The translations under genes and the position numbers were made by a program. Source: Alphaproteobacteria bacterium (GTDB lineage Bacteria > Pseudomonadota > Alphaproteobacteria > SMXS01). From it: a stretch of DNA of 64,000 nucleotides. Shown one piece after another: positions 48,528 to 57,533 of the stretch. The stretch's first letter is position 1. Each line of letters starts with the position of its first letter. Below the pieces are notes generated by a model. That model did no database searches and was not told the DNA's origin. It saw only the letters and a list, made by a program, of their open reading frames with translations. The stretch covers positions 1 through 64,000 of the forward strand of contig JANQQJ010000033.1 in NCBI GenBank assembly GCA_028284945.1, read 5' to 3'.

Positions 48528-49987
48528 GCCTCGGTCAGCAGCGACAATTGTGACTGCCGCCCGCCTTCCTGATCTTCCAGTCCCGTGGGATAGTCGCCGG
48601 AGAAACAGGCATCGCAATATTGCGGCACCTCATTTCGTCCGTGTTCTCCCACCGCGCGGTAGAGCCCGTCGATGGTCAGATAGGCGAGCGAATCAACGCC
48701 GATCAGCTTGGCCATTTCGGTATGTTCCATGCGCGCGGCCAGCAGTTTTTCCCGCTCCGGCGTATCGACCCCGTAAAAACAGGGATTGGTGGTCGGGGGA
48801 CTGGCGATCCGCATGTGGACCTCGCTAGCGCCTGCTGCGCGCACCATCTCGACAATTTTGATCGAGGTCGTGCCCCGTACAATGCTGTCATCCACCAGCA
48901 CGACTTTTTTGCCTTTGATCTCGGCGCGGTTGGCATTGTGTTTTAGGCGCACGCCCAGATGCCGGATCGAATCAGTCGGTTCGATAAAGGTCCGCCCGAC
49001 ATAGTGGTTGCGGATGATCCCCAATTCGAAAGGAACGCCCGACGCCTGCGAATACCCAATCGCCGCCGGCGTGCCTGAGTCGGGAACCGGGATCACCATG
49101 TCGGCGTCCACACCCGATTCCATCGCTAGCTCGCGGCCGATCCGCTTGCGGATTTCATACATGCTGGTGCCGTTGGACTGGCTGTCGGGCCGTGAGAAAT
49201 AGACGTGCTCGAAGATGCAGGGCCGGGGCTTGACTGGCAGGAACGGATGCAGCGTTTCGGTGCCTTCCTCGGTAAAGACAACCATTTCGCCGGGTTCGAT
49301 CTCACGAACGAATTTGGCGCCGATAATATCGAACGCGCAGGTTTCTGAAGCCAGCAGCGGCACGCCGCCATCCAGTTCGCCCAGAACCAGCGGGCGAACG
49401 CCCATTGGGTCCCGGACCGCGATCATCTTTTTCTGGGTCAGGATTACCAGGGAATAGGCACCCTGAACTTGAAGCAGGGCATCGACAAGACGGTCGACCA
49501 GGCGCGGTTTGCGGCTCAGGGCCACCAGGTGGATGATGACCTCGGTGTCCGAAGTCGATTGAAAGATCGCGCCCTTGCGAATCAGGTCGCGGCGAAGCGT
49601 TAATGCATTTGTGATGTTGCCATTATGCGCGATCGCAAAGCCGCCGCCCGAAAGCTCGGCAAATAAGGGCTGAACGTTGCGCAGCACCGTGTCACCGGTG
49701 GTCGAATACCGGTTGTGGCCGATGGCGCTGTCGCCGGGCAGGCCGCTGATCACGTCTTCAGAGGTCAGGTTATCGCCGACAAGGCCCAGGCAGCGTTGGG
49801 AGTGAAAGCGCTGGCCGTCATAGCTGACGACACCGGCGGCTTCCTGGCCGCGGTGCTGTAGCGCATGCAGACCCAAAACCGTATGGGCCGCTGAATCCGA
49901 ATGGCCGTAGATACCGAACACCCCGCACTCTTCGTGAAGGGAGTCGTCATCGAACGGCGTTTGGGCCCTGGGCAAGGGGTCTGTCAC
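48524..49987 (-). CDS. purF: Amidophosphoribosyltransferase
   Basis: The 487-residue enzyme makes phosphoribosylamine from PRPP and glutamine, the first step of purine synthesis. The N-terminus is a propeptide ending before the nucleophile Cys21 (EECGVFGIYG). The phosphoribosyltransferase motif is KVVLVDDSIVRGTTS. Four further Cys (PRPCIFEH, NPCFYG and YCDAC) match the Bacillus-type 4Fe-4S cluster ligands, so it is probably the oxygen-sensitive form. It overlaps both cvpA and the SDR gene by 4 bases. Confidence 0.97.
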   Translation of the reverse strand: MTDPLPRAQTPFDDDSLHEECGVFGIYGHSDSAAHTVLGLHALQHRGQEAAGVVSYDGQRFHSQRCLGLVGDNLTSEDVISGLPGDSAIGHNRYSTTGDTVLRNVQPLFAELSGGGFAIAHNGNITNALTLRRDLIRKGAIFQSTSDTEVIIHLVALSRKPRLVDRLVDALLQVQGAYSLVILTQKKMIAVRDPMGVRPLVLGELDGGVPLLASETCAFDIIGAKFVREIEPGEMVVFTEEGTETLHPFLPVKPRPCIFEHVYFSRPDSQSNGTSMYEIRKRIGRELAMESGVDADMVIPVPDSGTPAAIGYSQASGVPFELGIIRNHYVGRTFIEPTDSIRHLGVRLKHNANRAEIKGKKVVLVDDSIVRGTTSIKIVEMVRAAGASEVHMRIASPPTTNPCFYGVDTPEREKLLAARMEHTEMAKLIGVDSLAYLTIDGLYRAVGEHGRNEVPQYCDACFSGDYPTGLEDQEGGRQSQLSLLTEA

Positions 49988-50592
49988 TCCGGTGTTCGGC
50001 TCTCGATCAGATCTTGAATCTGGCGATTCACATCGGGTGTATAGCCGGTTCCTTCAAGCGTGTCTTGCGGGTTTTCAATTAGCTCACGCGCTTCGCCGAC
50101 TCGCGCGGGAATCAACGATTCCAGGATGACACCGGCGCGTTCCACATAGGGCATCAGTTTCGATTGGGTGAGCCAGTCCGGCTCATATTGCGAGTCGGTG
50201 ATCAACTGCAGGGTCAACAAATAGGCAAGACCGAGAAATACCGCCCCGCGCAAAAAACCGAAACCCAAGCCGAGCGTCCGGTCCAGGGGGCCCAGTATGG
50301 ACGCTTTTTTGATGCCGCTGGCGAGAAGTCTGGCAATGATCATCAAGATCACCAGGGAGACGATGAACAGGCCGCCGCCCGCGGCTGCTGAAACAAAGAA
50401 CGGGTCTTCAAGCTGTGTCGCGACATAGGCTTTGGCGTCCGCGTAGAAGGTCAACGTCACCCAGGCAGCACCGATCCAGGCAGCGACCGACAGAACCTCT
50501 TTCACAAATCCACGTGCAAGCCCGACCAGTGCAGAGAGCGCAAGGATCGCAATGATGACGATGTCGAGAATGTTAACCGGCAGGTCGTTCAT
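49984..50592 (-). CDS. cvpA: CvpA family membrane protein
   Basis: The 202-residue protein has four hydrophobic segments in the first about 145 residues, with the family start ILDIVIIAILALSALVGLARGFVKEVLSVAAWIGA. It was named for colicin V production; its cellular role concerns envelope stress. It lies directly upstream of purF, the same pairing as in E. coli. It overlaps radA and purF by 4 bases each. Confidence 0.93.
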   Translation of the reverse strand: MNDLPVNILDIVIIAILALSALVGLARGFVKEVLSVAAWIGAAWVTLTFYADAKAYVATQLEDPFFVSAAAGGGLFIVSLVILMIIARLLASGIKKASILGPLDRTLGLGFGFLRGAVFLGLAYLLTLQLITDSQYEPDWLTQSKLMPYVERAGVILESLIPARVGEARELIENPQDTLEGTGYTPDVNRQIQDLIESRTPE

Positions 50593-51950
50593 GAACTCAG
50601 GTTGATAAACAGGTCACTTAAACCCTGCAACTTTTCGAATTCTATGTATTCGAGCGTCGTTTTGGCCGATTTGGGCATAGGCGGGCCCCAGGCGCGCTTG
50701 AAACCCAGTTTTTCTGCTTCTTTGAGACGTGCGTTCGCCTGGGCGACGGGGCGGACCTCTCCGGCCAGGCTTATTTCGCCGAACAGGGCAGTTTCCGGCG
50801 GGATGGGAACCTCTGACAGGGCCGAGATCAGCGCCGCGGCAACCGCAAGGTCGGCGGCGGGCTCGTTCACTCTCATGCCGCCAGCGACGTTCAAGTAGAC
50901 GTCGTGCCCGCCGAAACCGAGGCCGCAGCGGGCATCAAGCACCGCCATAATCATCGCCAGCCGGCCACCATCCCAGCCCACAACGGCGCGACGGGGGGTG
51001 GCCAGCGGCGATGAGGCGACCAGCGCCTGTATCTCCACCAGCATGGGGCGTGACCCCTCGATCCCGGCGAAGACCGCTGCACCCGTAACCGGTTCGCTGC
51101 GGTTGGTGAGGAATAGGGCCGACGGATTGGGCACTTCTTGAAGGCCCCGGTCGGTCATTTCGAAGACGCCGATTTCATCGGTGCCACCGAAGCGGTTCTT
51201 CACGGCGCGCAGGATCCGGAACTGATGGCCGCGTTCGCCCTCGAAATAGAGCACTGTATCGACCATGTGCTCCAGCACCCGGGGGCCCGCAATCTGGCCT
51301 TCCTTGGTGACGTGCCCGACCAGCAACATGGCGCAACCCCGCCGTTTAGCGAAGCGAATTAATTCCTGCGCGCTGGCCCGGACCTGGCTGACCGATCCCG
51401 GCGCCGATTCAACCGTGTCGACAAACATGGTCTGTATCGAATCGATCACGACAAGGCCGGGGCGCCGCTCTTCCAGGGTGGTAATAATGTTGCGGACATT
51501 GGTATCGGCGCCCAGCACCAGCGGTGCCTCGCTCAGCCCTAATCGTTCCGCGCGCATGCCGATCTGGGCGGGCGCCTCTTCGCCGGAAATGTAGACACAG
51601 TCAATCGATTTGGACGATAGCGAGGCTGTGGCCTGAAGCAGAATGGTGGACTTGCCGATGCCGGGATCACCGCCAATCAGCACAGCAGACCCGGGGACGA
51701 GGCCGCCGCCCAAAGCACGGTCCAGTTCACTGATGCCGGTGACCATTCGCGGTGGAGAAGGGGCGTCGGACCGCACAGGCGTCAGCACGATCACCTGGCC
51801 CTTGCCGCGGCCCAGTCCTTTCGGTGCTGACTCGGTAGAGGCCTCTTGAACGATGGTGTTCCATTCGTTGCAGGATTCGCATTTGCCCTGCCATTTGCGG
51901 TAAACGGCACCGCAGCTTTGGCAAACGAATTGTTCAGCAGCGCGGGCCAT
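50589..51950 (-). CDS. radA: DNA repair protein RadA
   Basis: The 453-residue protein has an N-terminal zinc finger (CQSCG...CESC), a RecA-like ATPase with Walker A GGDPGIGKST, the RadA-specific KNRFG motif (about 250) and a C-terminal Lon-like domain (GGMRVNEPAADLAVAAALIS). It drives branch migration of recombination intermediates. It starts 2 bases before the mlaF stop region and overlaps cvpA by 4 bases, so it is part of the leftward operon. Confidence 0.97.
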   Translation of the reverse strand: MARAAEQFVCQSCGAVYRKWQGKCESCNEWNTIVQEASTESAPKGLGRGKGQVIVLTPVRSDAPSPPRMVTGISELDRALGGGLVPGSAVLIGGDPGIGKSTILLQATASLSSKSIDCVYISGEEAPAQIGMRAERLGLSEAPLVLGADTNVRNIITTLEERRPGLVVIDSIQTMFVDTVESAPGSVSQVRASAQELIRFAKRRGCAMLLVGHVTKEGQIAGPRVLEHMVDTVLYFEGERGHQFRILRAVKNRFGGTDEIGVFEMTDRGLQEVPNPSALFLTNRSEPVTGAAVFAGIEGSRPMLVEIQALVASSPLATPRRAVVGWDGGRLAMIMAVLDARCGLGFGGHDVYLNVAGGMRVNEPAADLAVAAALISALSEVPIPPETALFGEISLAGEVRPVAQANARLKEAEKLGFKRAWGPPMPKSAKTTLEYIEFEKLQGLSDLFINLSS

Positions 51951-51951
51951 C

Positions 51952-52728
51952 CTAACTGACCTTCACGTCCATGCTGATCGGCCCATCGGCCTTGCCGTTG
52001 ATGAACTGGTCGACATAGTCGTTACCCGACCGGTCAATCTCGCTGACCGGGCCGCTCCAGATGATCTTACCCTGATAGAGCATACCGATGCGGTCGGCGA
52101 TGGTGCGCGCGCTGGCCATGTCATGGGTGATGGAAAGGGCGGTGGCACCCAAATCGCGGACCCGCTCGACGATCAGCCTGTCGATCACATCGGCCATAAT
52201 GGGATCGAGGCCTGTGGTCGGCTCGTCAAAGAAGATGATCTCCGGGCTGGTGGCGATGGCGCGCGCCAGCGCCGCACGCTTCTGCATCCCACCAGACAGT
52301 TCGGATGGAGCCAGTTCGCCGACCTTTTCACCAAGGCCCACCTTCGCCAGCGTCTCAATGGCGATGGCTTTGGCGTCGCGCCGATTCATGCCCTGCGCTG
52401 AGATCAGGCCAAAGGCGACGTTGTGCCAGACCGGCAGACTGTCAAACAGCGCACTGCCCTGGAACAGCATGCCGAAGCGGCGCAGAACCGCCTGACGGTC
52501 CCGCCCTTTAAGGTGCGTAATGTCTTCGCCATCCACCAGGATCGCGCCTGAATCGGGCTGAATGATGCCCAGTACACATTTCAGCATCACGGATTTGCCT
52601 GTCCCGGACCCGCCGATCACGACGAATGATTCGCCCGCGGCGATGTCCAGGTCGAGGCCATCAAGCACGACAGTACTGCCGAACTTTTTTGATACCTGCC
52701 GGAGGCTGAGTTTGGGCGTATCCATCAC
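51952..52728 (-). CDS. mlaF: ABC transporter ATPase MlaF (phospholipid transport)
   Basis: The 258-residue ATPase has Walker A GGSGTGKSV, signature ELSGGMQKR and Walker B IIFFDEPTTGLDP. The sequence style (VLDGLDLDIAAGES, and FQGSALFDSLPVWHNVAFG) is that of MlaF, which powers retrograde phospholipid transport between the membranes. It overlaps mlaE by 4 bases. The MlaD-type substrate protein is not next to it in this window. Confidence 0.93.
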   Translation of the reverse strand: MMDTPKLSLRQVSKKFGSTVVLDGLDLDIAAGESFVVIGGSGTGKSVMLKCVLGIIQPDSGAILVDGEDITHLKGRDRQAVLRRFGMLFQGSALFDSLPVWHNVAFGLISAQGMNRRDAKAIAIETLAKVGLGEKVGELAPSELSGGMQKRAALARAIATSPEIIFFDEPTTGLDPIMADVIDRLIVERVRDLGATALSITHDMASARTIADRIGMLYQGKIIWSGPVSEIDRSGNDYVDQFINGKADGPISMDVKVS

Positions 52729-53498
52729 GAGGTAAAGATGACCGACGTCATCACATAGTTGGTGGCCAGAATCAGGATCGAGGCAGAAACCACGGCATTG
52801 GTGGTTGCACGGCCCACGCCCTGCGCGCCACCGCCGCTCTTGAAGCCGTGATAGCAGCCCATTATCGACAGGACGAAACCGAAGACGGCGGCCTTGATCA
52901 GGCCGGAGATCACATCAGAAGCCTCCAGGAAATCGACCGTGTTCTGCAGATAGGTGCCTTCGTTGAAGCCAAGGACTTGCGTGGAGACCAGGTAGCCGCC
53001 CATCACGCCGATCACGTCGCTGACCAGGACCAGCAGCGGCATCATCAGCGTTGCTGCCAGAACACGGGGTACAATCAGATAGTTGAACGGATTGGTTGCC
53101 AGGGTGATCAGCGCATCGATCTGTTCGGTAACGCGCATGGTGCCCAGTTCTGCCGCCATTGCCGCGCTGACCCGGCCCGCAACCATCAGCCCGGCAAGGA
53201 CCGGCCCTAATTCGCGGGTGATGCCAAAAACAACGATGGTTGGCACAGTCGACTCCGCATTAAAGCGGCCCGTTCCGATATAGATTTGCTGTGCCAGCAC
53301 CGCGCCGGTGAAGACGGCGGTCAGCCCGACCACCGGTAGTGAGAAATATCCAACGGATATCAGTTGGCGCAGCAACAGCCGAAAATAAAATGGCGGCACG
53401 AAGATGCTGTAGACCGCATGGCCCGCAAAGAGCCCCAGCCTGCCGGCCTCGGCAAAGAACCCCAGCGTCGTGCGCCCAATGACCGCGAGCGGGTTCAT
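52725..53498 (-). CDS. mlaE: ABC transporter permease MlaE
   Basis: The 257-residue permease has five to six hydrophobic segments and the MlaE signature LGPVLAGLMVAGRVSAAMAAELGTMRVTEQIDAL (about 96-129). It forms the membrane core of the lipid transporter with MlaF. Near the C-terminus, GFKSGGGAQGVGRATTNAVV is the conserved ending. It lies 23 bases after dnaB in the same direction. Confidence 0.95.
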   Translation of the reverse strand: MNPLAVIGRTTLGFFAEAGRLGLFAGHAVYSIFVPPFYFRLLLRQLISVGYFSLPVVGLTAVFTGAVLAQQIYIGTGRFNAESTVPTIVVFGITRELGPVLAGLMVAGRVSAAMAAELGTMRVTEQIDALITLATNPFNYLIVPRVLAATLMMPLLVLVSDVIGVMGGYLVSTQVLGFNEGTYLQNTVDFLEASDVISGLIKAAVFGFVLSIMGCYHGFKSGGGAQGVGRATTNAVVSASILILATNYVMTSVIFTS

Positions 53499-53521
53499 GA
53501 GTTAGCCAATGATTTCATGGA

Positions 53522-55024
53522 CTAAAAAGTTTGCTCCGGAAGGCGGGCCGAATCGACCAGGTCGCCGAACTTGGTGGTTTCACGGTTGAAGTGTAACCGG
53601 GCGATGCCGGTGGGGCCATGGCGCTGTTTGCCGATGATGACCTCGGCAATGCCGCGAATCCGTTCGCCCTTTTCCTGCCAGGTCTGGTGCTCCGGAGTGC
53701 CATGTTCGGGCTCGCGGCGCTCGTGATAATACTCCTCTCGATAAACGAACATGACGACGTCGGCGTCCTGTTCAATCGAGCCCGATTCGCGCAGGTCCGA
53801 CAGCAGCGGGCGCTTGTCCTCGCGTTGTTCGACGGCACGGCTGAGCTGCGACAGCGCCAGGACGGGCACATCGAGGGTCTTGGCGAGGGCTTTGAGCCCT
53901 TGCGTGATTTCAGAAATCTCCTGTACGCGATTGTCGTTGTTGGACCGGCCTGACGGGCGAACCAGTTGGAGATAATCAACCACGACCAGTGAAAGCCCAT
54001 GCTGACGCTTCAGCCGCCGGGCGCGCGACATGATCGCCGAGATGGACAGCGCCGGGGTGTCGTCAATGTAGAAGGGGACCTCTTCCAGTTCCGCCGCAGC
54101 ACGGGCAAGGTCGCGGAACTGGTCAGCGTTCAAAAGGCCCCGCCGCAGTTTCTCGGAGGGAATATTGGCCTGTTCGGACAACATACGCGTGGCCAGTTGA
54201 TCGGCCGACATTTCCAGCGAAAAGAACCCGACGACGGCTCCGCCGGATGCGGCGGCATCGGTGCCTTCCTGAATGGCTTTGATGTATTTGCGCGCCGCGT
54301 TGAAGCCGACATTGGTCGCCAGTGACGATTTGCCCATGCCGGGGCGGCCGGCAAGAATCAGCAGGTCGGACTTGTGTAGGCCGCCCAACAACTCATCCAG
54401 CTGGGCCATGCCGGTGGCCACGCCGGTTAACTGGCCGTCCCGCTGATAGGCGGCTTCAATGCCTTCGATAGCCATATTGATTGACCGCGCGAAGGGGATG
54501 AACCCCTGATCGGTCTGGCCGCTTTCGGCCAGGGTAAACAGGGCTTTTTCCGTGTTCTCGATCTGGTCGGTGGCGCTCAGTTCCGTATCTGCGTGGCTTG
54601 CTTGATCGACCGTCTCTTCACCGATCTGGATCAGCGCGCGCCGCATGGCCAGATCATAGATCGCCCGGCCATATTCTTCGGCGTGCAGCACCGACGTGGC
54701 CGATGCTGCAAGACGCGCCAGATATTTCGGTCCGCCCACTTCACGCAGGCCTTCATCATCGTCCAGATAGGTTTTCAGCGTGGCAGGCAGCGCCAGTTGG
54801 CCGCGCTCGATAAGCTTCAGCGCCGTCTCGAAAATCCGCTGGTGCAGCGGATCGAAAAAGTGCTCCTGCGCCAGGAATGACACCCGGTTGGCCGCCTCGT
54901 TATTGACCAGAATGGCACCGAGCAGCGCCTGCTCAACCTCAAGATTATGCGGCAGGCTGACATAATCGGGTTCACCCGAATCAACGGGCGTAAGATGCGA
55001 CGCTTCCGGAGCTTGCGTTGACAT
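53522..55024 (-). CDS. dnaB: Replicative DNA helicase DnaB
   Basis: The 500-residue hexameric helicase has the N-terminal DnaB domain (LPHNLEVEQALLGAILVNN) and a RecA-fold motor with Walker A AGRPGMGKSSLA, Walker B LVVVDYLQLV and ALSQLSRAVEQREDKRPLLSDLRESGSIEQDADVV. It unwinds DNA at the fork and loads primase. It has a normal length and no intein. It is the first gene of the leftward run to the phosphotransferase gene. Confidence 0.98.
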   Translation of the reverse strand: MSTQAPEASHLTPVDSGEPDYVSLPHNLEVEQALLGAILVNNEAANRVSFLAQEHFFDPLHQRIFETALKLIERGQLALPATLKTYLDDDEGLREVGGPKYLARLAASATSVLHAEEYGRAIYDLAMRRALIQIGEETVDQASHADTELSATDQIENTEKALFTLAESGQTDQGFIPFARSINMAIEGIEAAYQRDGQLTGVATGMAQLDELLGGLHKSDLLILAGRPGMGKSSLATNVGFNAARKYIKAIQEGTDAAASGGAVVGFFSLEMSADQLATRMLSEQANIPSEKLRRGLLNADQFRDLARAAAELEEVPFYIDDTPALSISAIMSRARRLKRQHGLSLVVVDYLQLVRPSGRSNNDNRVQEISEITQGLKALAKTLDVPVLALSQLSRAVEQREDKRPLLSDLRESGSIEQDADVVMFVYREEYYHERREPEHGTPEHQTWQEKGERIRGIAEVIIGKQRHGPTGIARLHFNRETTKFGDLVDSARLPEQTF

Positions 55025-55422
55025 GCCGTGCTAGTCCTTGTTGGGGCCTCGATGGGAACTGCCTATTGGGCATTCTCAGAGGCCAAGCCACAATGGGAAC
55101 ATAGCATGAACCGGCGATCTGCCCCCAGCTAAGTTTTCCACAGGGGAAGAACATTGGGGGTAAGTCTGTGTCAGGCTGATTGCCTGGGGCCCAACCACCG
55201 TCATTGCGAGGCGCGGTTAGCGCCGAAGCAATCCAGAACCGTTGGTTCATACGGCCCCAGTCCTGGATTGCTTCGCTCCGCTCGCAATGACGGCGGGGAT
55301 ATCGCATATTGTAAGTTGAGAGGTCGAGAATCCCATAACCCAAGTTATGAGTTGGTGTTCACCGATAGAAATTTTAAGTAACAGACCGTCAATTCGCAAA
55401 GAGATCTTCTGCTAGGAAAGTC
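55025..55422. other. Intergenic region upstream of dnaB
   Basis: These 398 bases hold the dnaB promoter side, an imperfect hairpin GGCCTC...GAGGCC (about 55044-55084) that could lie in the dnaB leader, and the dispersed repeat at 55198-55293. The part after the repeat (about 55305-55420) is visibly AT-richer and runs into the orphan gene at 55423. I see no other gene. Confidence 0.6.
55198..55293. repeat. Dispersed inverted repeat, copy 1
   Basis: The left end starts CCGTCATTGCGAGGCGCG and continues to GAAGCAATCCAG; the right arm is CTGGATTGCTTCGC...CTCGCAATGACGG. The ends pair as a long hairpin. A second copy with the same ends is at 61956-62059. This CGTCATTGCGAG...GAAGCAATCC family is widespread between genes in several bacterial groups (recalled). 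It has no coding capacity. Confidence 0.85.
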
Positions 55423-55770
55423 ATGACCTGCGTTATAGAGATCACAAATCAAATACGAGGCGGGGGCCTCTCTTGGGAGGAACTTTCGGACTATTCGCGG
55501 CACTCCAACATGAGCGTTCGTGGCAGTGCGATCTACCAGATCTCCGATCAGTACGGGGATGAGAATCGGACGGCATTCAAGTTGGCGGAGCTTGCTTCCG
55601 GTTATGATTCTATGGAGCCAGTAATGGGTACCATTCGACTTGGTCACATCTGCATAAAGCTACTGAACGCAATTGATGCTCCCGTGTCCCAGCAGCTATA
55701 TCAGGAGCTGCTTTCGTCTTGGCCAGATCATGATCGAGACGACCTCAACTGGTTTGTTAAGACCGGTTAG
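55423..55770 (+). CDS. Orphan small protein, possible immunity-type, unknown
   Basis: The 115-residue acidic, probably all-helical protein (MTCVIEITNQIRGGGLSWEELSDYSRH..., ending WFVKTG) has a good ribosome site, AGGAAAG, before the ATG. Its composition is less GC-rich than its neighbours. The central part (VRGSAIYQISDQYGDENRTAFKLAELA) looks like a HEAT-type repeat. Small HEAT-like proteins standing alone are often immunity proteins of contact toxins, but no toxin is near. It interrupts the usual closeness of rplI and dnaB. Confidence 0.6.
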   Translation: MTCVIEITNQIRGGGLSWEELSDYSRHSNMSVRGSAIYQISDQYGDENRTAFKLAELASGYDSMEPVMGTIRLGHICIKLLNAIDAPVSQQLYQELLSSWPDHDRDDLNWFVKTG

Positions 55771-55950
55771 GCGCTGAATCCTGAATAAACAGCTTGTCGC
55801 CTTTTCCAGAGTTGGCGACCTTTAACGTCTTAGGTCGAAGCGCTACGTACATGAGGCAACCAGTTGCACTAGGTCACACCCGACCGCCCAATGGATTGTC
55901 GCAGCCCCTACGGCTCTGTACCGACGAAAAATACGCGCTTGTAGCCCAAA

Positions 55951-55972
55951 AGAAAAGGCGGCTTGCGCCGCC
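55951..55972 (-). terminator. Rho-independent terminator of the rpsF-rpsR-rplI operon
   Basis: Read on the minus strand: GGCGGC, loop GCAA, GCCGCC, then TTTTCT. It lies 39 bases after the rplI stop. Confidence 0.85.
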
Positions 55973-56010
55973 CTTCGTGAGTTTCCTTGATTATTATTAT
56001 TTGTTTGTCG

Positions 56011-56688
56011 TTAGGACTTTTCCGGATCGTTTTCGGTGTCCGGGTTTTCGTCGTCCGATGCCGATTCTGTGCCGGCTTCCGGATCTTCTGCAGCGTCGGG
56101 CGCGTCGCCCGCAGCTGAATCTTCTTCGTCACTTTCGGTGAGCGTCTCGACAGCCTGCTGGGCCAGTTCCTCGCTTTCGAAGACGGCTTCGGCTTCGGCC
56201 AGCAGTTGTTCTTCGCTGGCGGTCTCTGCAGCTTCTGCTTCTTCAGCAGAACGGGCGACATTGACGCTGACGCCGATTGACACTTCAGGATGCAGGACAA
56301 CCCGCACCGGGAAGATGCCGATGGTCTTGATCGGCTTGTCCAGGGCGACCTGGCTTTTGTCAACGCCGAAACCGGCTTCGGTGAGGCCCTCGGCAATATC
56401 GCGAACACTGACCGAGCCATAAAGCTGATCGTTTTCACTGGCCTGGCGGACGATGACGATCTTGACGCCTTCGATTCTCTCGCCGACCGCTTCGGCTTCC
56501 TTGCGAAGCTCCAGATTACGGGCTTCAAGGTGGGCCCGCTGGGCTTCAAACTGGGCGATATTGTCCGGCGTGGCCCGCAGCGCTTTTTTCTGCGGCAACA
56601 GATAGTTCCGGGCAAAGCCATCCTTAACGGTGACCACGTCGCCCATGATCCCCAGCTTTTCGATACGTTCTAGCAGCACGATTTCCAC
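56011..56688 (-). CDS. rplI: 50S ribosomal protein L9
   Basis: Residues 1-148 are normal L9: [36 protein letters not shown], a long connecting helix (about 45-75), and a C-terminal domain with [12 protein letters not shown]. An added tail of about 75 residues, almost entirely Glu, Asp, Ala and Ser, follows. Acidic L9 tails are seen in some alphaproteobacteria. The tail should be disordered and lie outside the ribosome. It is the last gene of the operon, 9 bases after rpsR. Confidence 0.96.
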   Translation of the reverse strand: MEIVLLERIEKLGIMGDVVTVKDGFARNYLLPQKKALRATPDNIAQFEAQRAHLEARNLELRKEAEAVGERIEGVKIVIVRQASENDQLYGSVSVRDIAEGLTEAGFGVDKSQVALDKPIKTIGIFPVRVVLHPEVSIGVSVNVARSAEEAEAAETASEEQLLAEAEAVFESEELAQQAVETLTESDEEDSAAGDAPDAAEDPEAGTESASDDENPDTENDPEKS

Positions 56689-56697
56689 AGCCGGCTC

Positions 56698-56940
56698 CTA
56701 TTGTACGATGTAGGGAAGCAGCGCGATGTTGCGCGAGCGCTTGATGGCGCGGGCCAGTTCACGCTGTTTCTTGGCAGAAACGGCCGTGATGCGGCTGGGC
56801 ACGATCTTGCCGCGTTCAGACACGTAGCGCAGCAGCAGCTTGGTGTCTTTGTAGTCGATCTTCGGCGCGTTGGGGCCGGTGAACGGGCAGGTTTTGCGGC
56901 GCCGGAAAAACGGGCGGCGCGAGGGTCCGGGGCGTGCCAT
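56698..56940 (-). CDS. rpsR: 30S ribosomal protein S18
   Basis: The 80-residue protein has a basic N-terminus ([18 protein letters not shown]) and the S18 core [50 protein letters not shown]. It binds S6 and 16S rRNA in the platform of the small subunit. Its ATG overlaps the rpsF stop by 1 base. Confidence 0.98.
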   Translation of the reverse strand: MARPGPSRRPFFRRRKTCPFTGPNAPKIDYKDTKLLLRYVSERGKIVPSRITAVSAKKQRELARAIKRSRNIALLPYIVQ

Positions 56941-57299
56941 TAGCGATCCCTCCTGTCAGAACGGTCTTCACGACCTTCGCGGGCGCGCATTAGCGGGGAG
57001 GGTTCCTCGCTCAGCTCGTCAACGCGGATGGTCATGGTGCGCAACACATCTTCGTTAATGCGTTCATTGCGTTCCAATTCGGCGACTGCTTCATGCGGCG
57101 CGTCGATATTCATCAGAACGTAGTGACCTTTGCGGTTTTTCTTGATCCGGTAGGCAAGGGTCCGCAGGCCCCAGCTTTCTGTCTTGGTGACTTCGCCACC
57201 ATTGTCCCGGATGATGCCCGCGAATTCTTCGGTCAGCGCTTCAACCGCCTGTCCCGAAATATCCTGGCGAGCAATAAGGATATGCTCGTAGTAAGCCAT
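56940..57299 (-). CDS. rpsF: 30S ribosomal protein S6
   Basis: The 119-residue protein has the S6 fold pattern [52 protein letters not shown] and [20 protein letters not shown]. It pairs with S18 on the small subunit. A ribosome site AAGGAG precedes the ATG. A hairpin 18 bases upstream may be an S6:S18 autoregulatory leader. It ends in a short charged Arg/Asp tail. Confidence 0.98.
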   Translation of the reverse strand: MAYYEHILIARQDISGQAVEALTEEFAGIIRDNGGEVTKTESWGLRTLAYRIKKNRKGHYVLMNIDAPHEAVAELERNERINEDVLRTMTIRVDELSEEPSPLMRAREGREDRSDRRDR

Positions 57300-57316
57300 C
57301 TGAACTCCTTCTGGCT

Positions 57317-57346
57317 GTTCAATGCCCGCCGCCGGTTTCGTTGAAC
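57317..57346 (-). promoter_or_regulatory. Candidate S6:S18 autoregulatory leader hairpin
   Basis: On the minus strand GTTCAA pairs perfectly with TTGAAC around an 18-base loop that contains CCGGCGGCGGG. The hairpin ends 18 bases before the rpsF ATG. rpsF leaders in many bacteria contain a CCG-bearing hairpin bound by the S6:S18 complex. The match here is by position and CCG content only. Confidence 0.4.
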
Positions 57347-57533
57347 CTTTGGCCGCACGGGCTTAGCCGGCTGGGCCGGCAAGGAGTGGTTCTTTTGTTA
57401 AGGCGGCGCACTATACGCAGAAAGCTTGCGAAAGCAAGCGTTACAAGTGGCCGGGTGGCGGGCTGCTTGACAGGCTGGTTTCAGGCGTTATCTGTGGCCG
57501 CACGATCAAGGCCGCGAATGGGGAGCCATAGAG

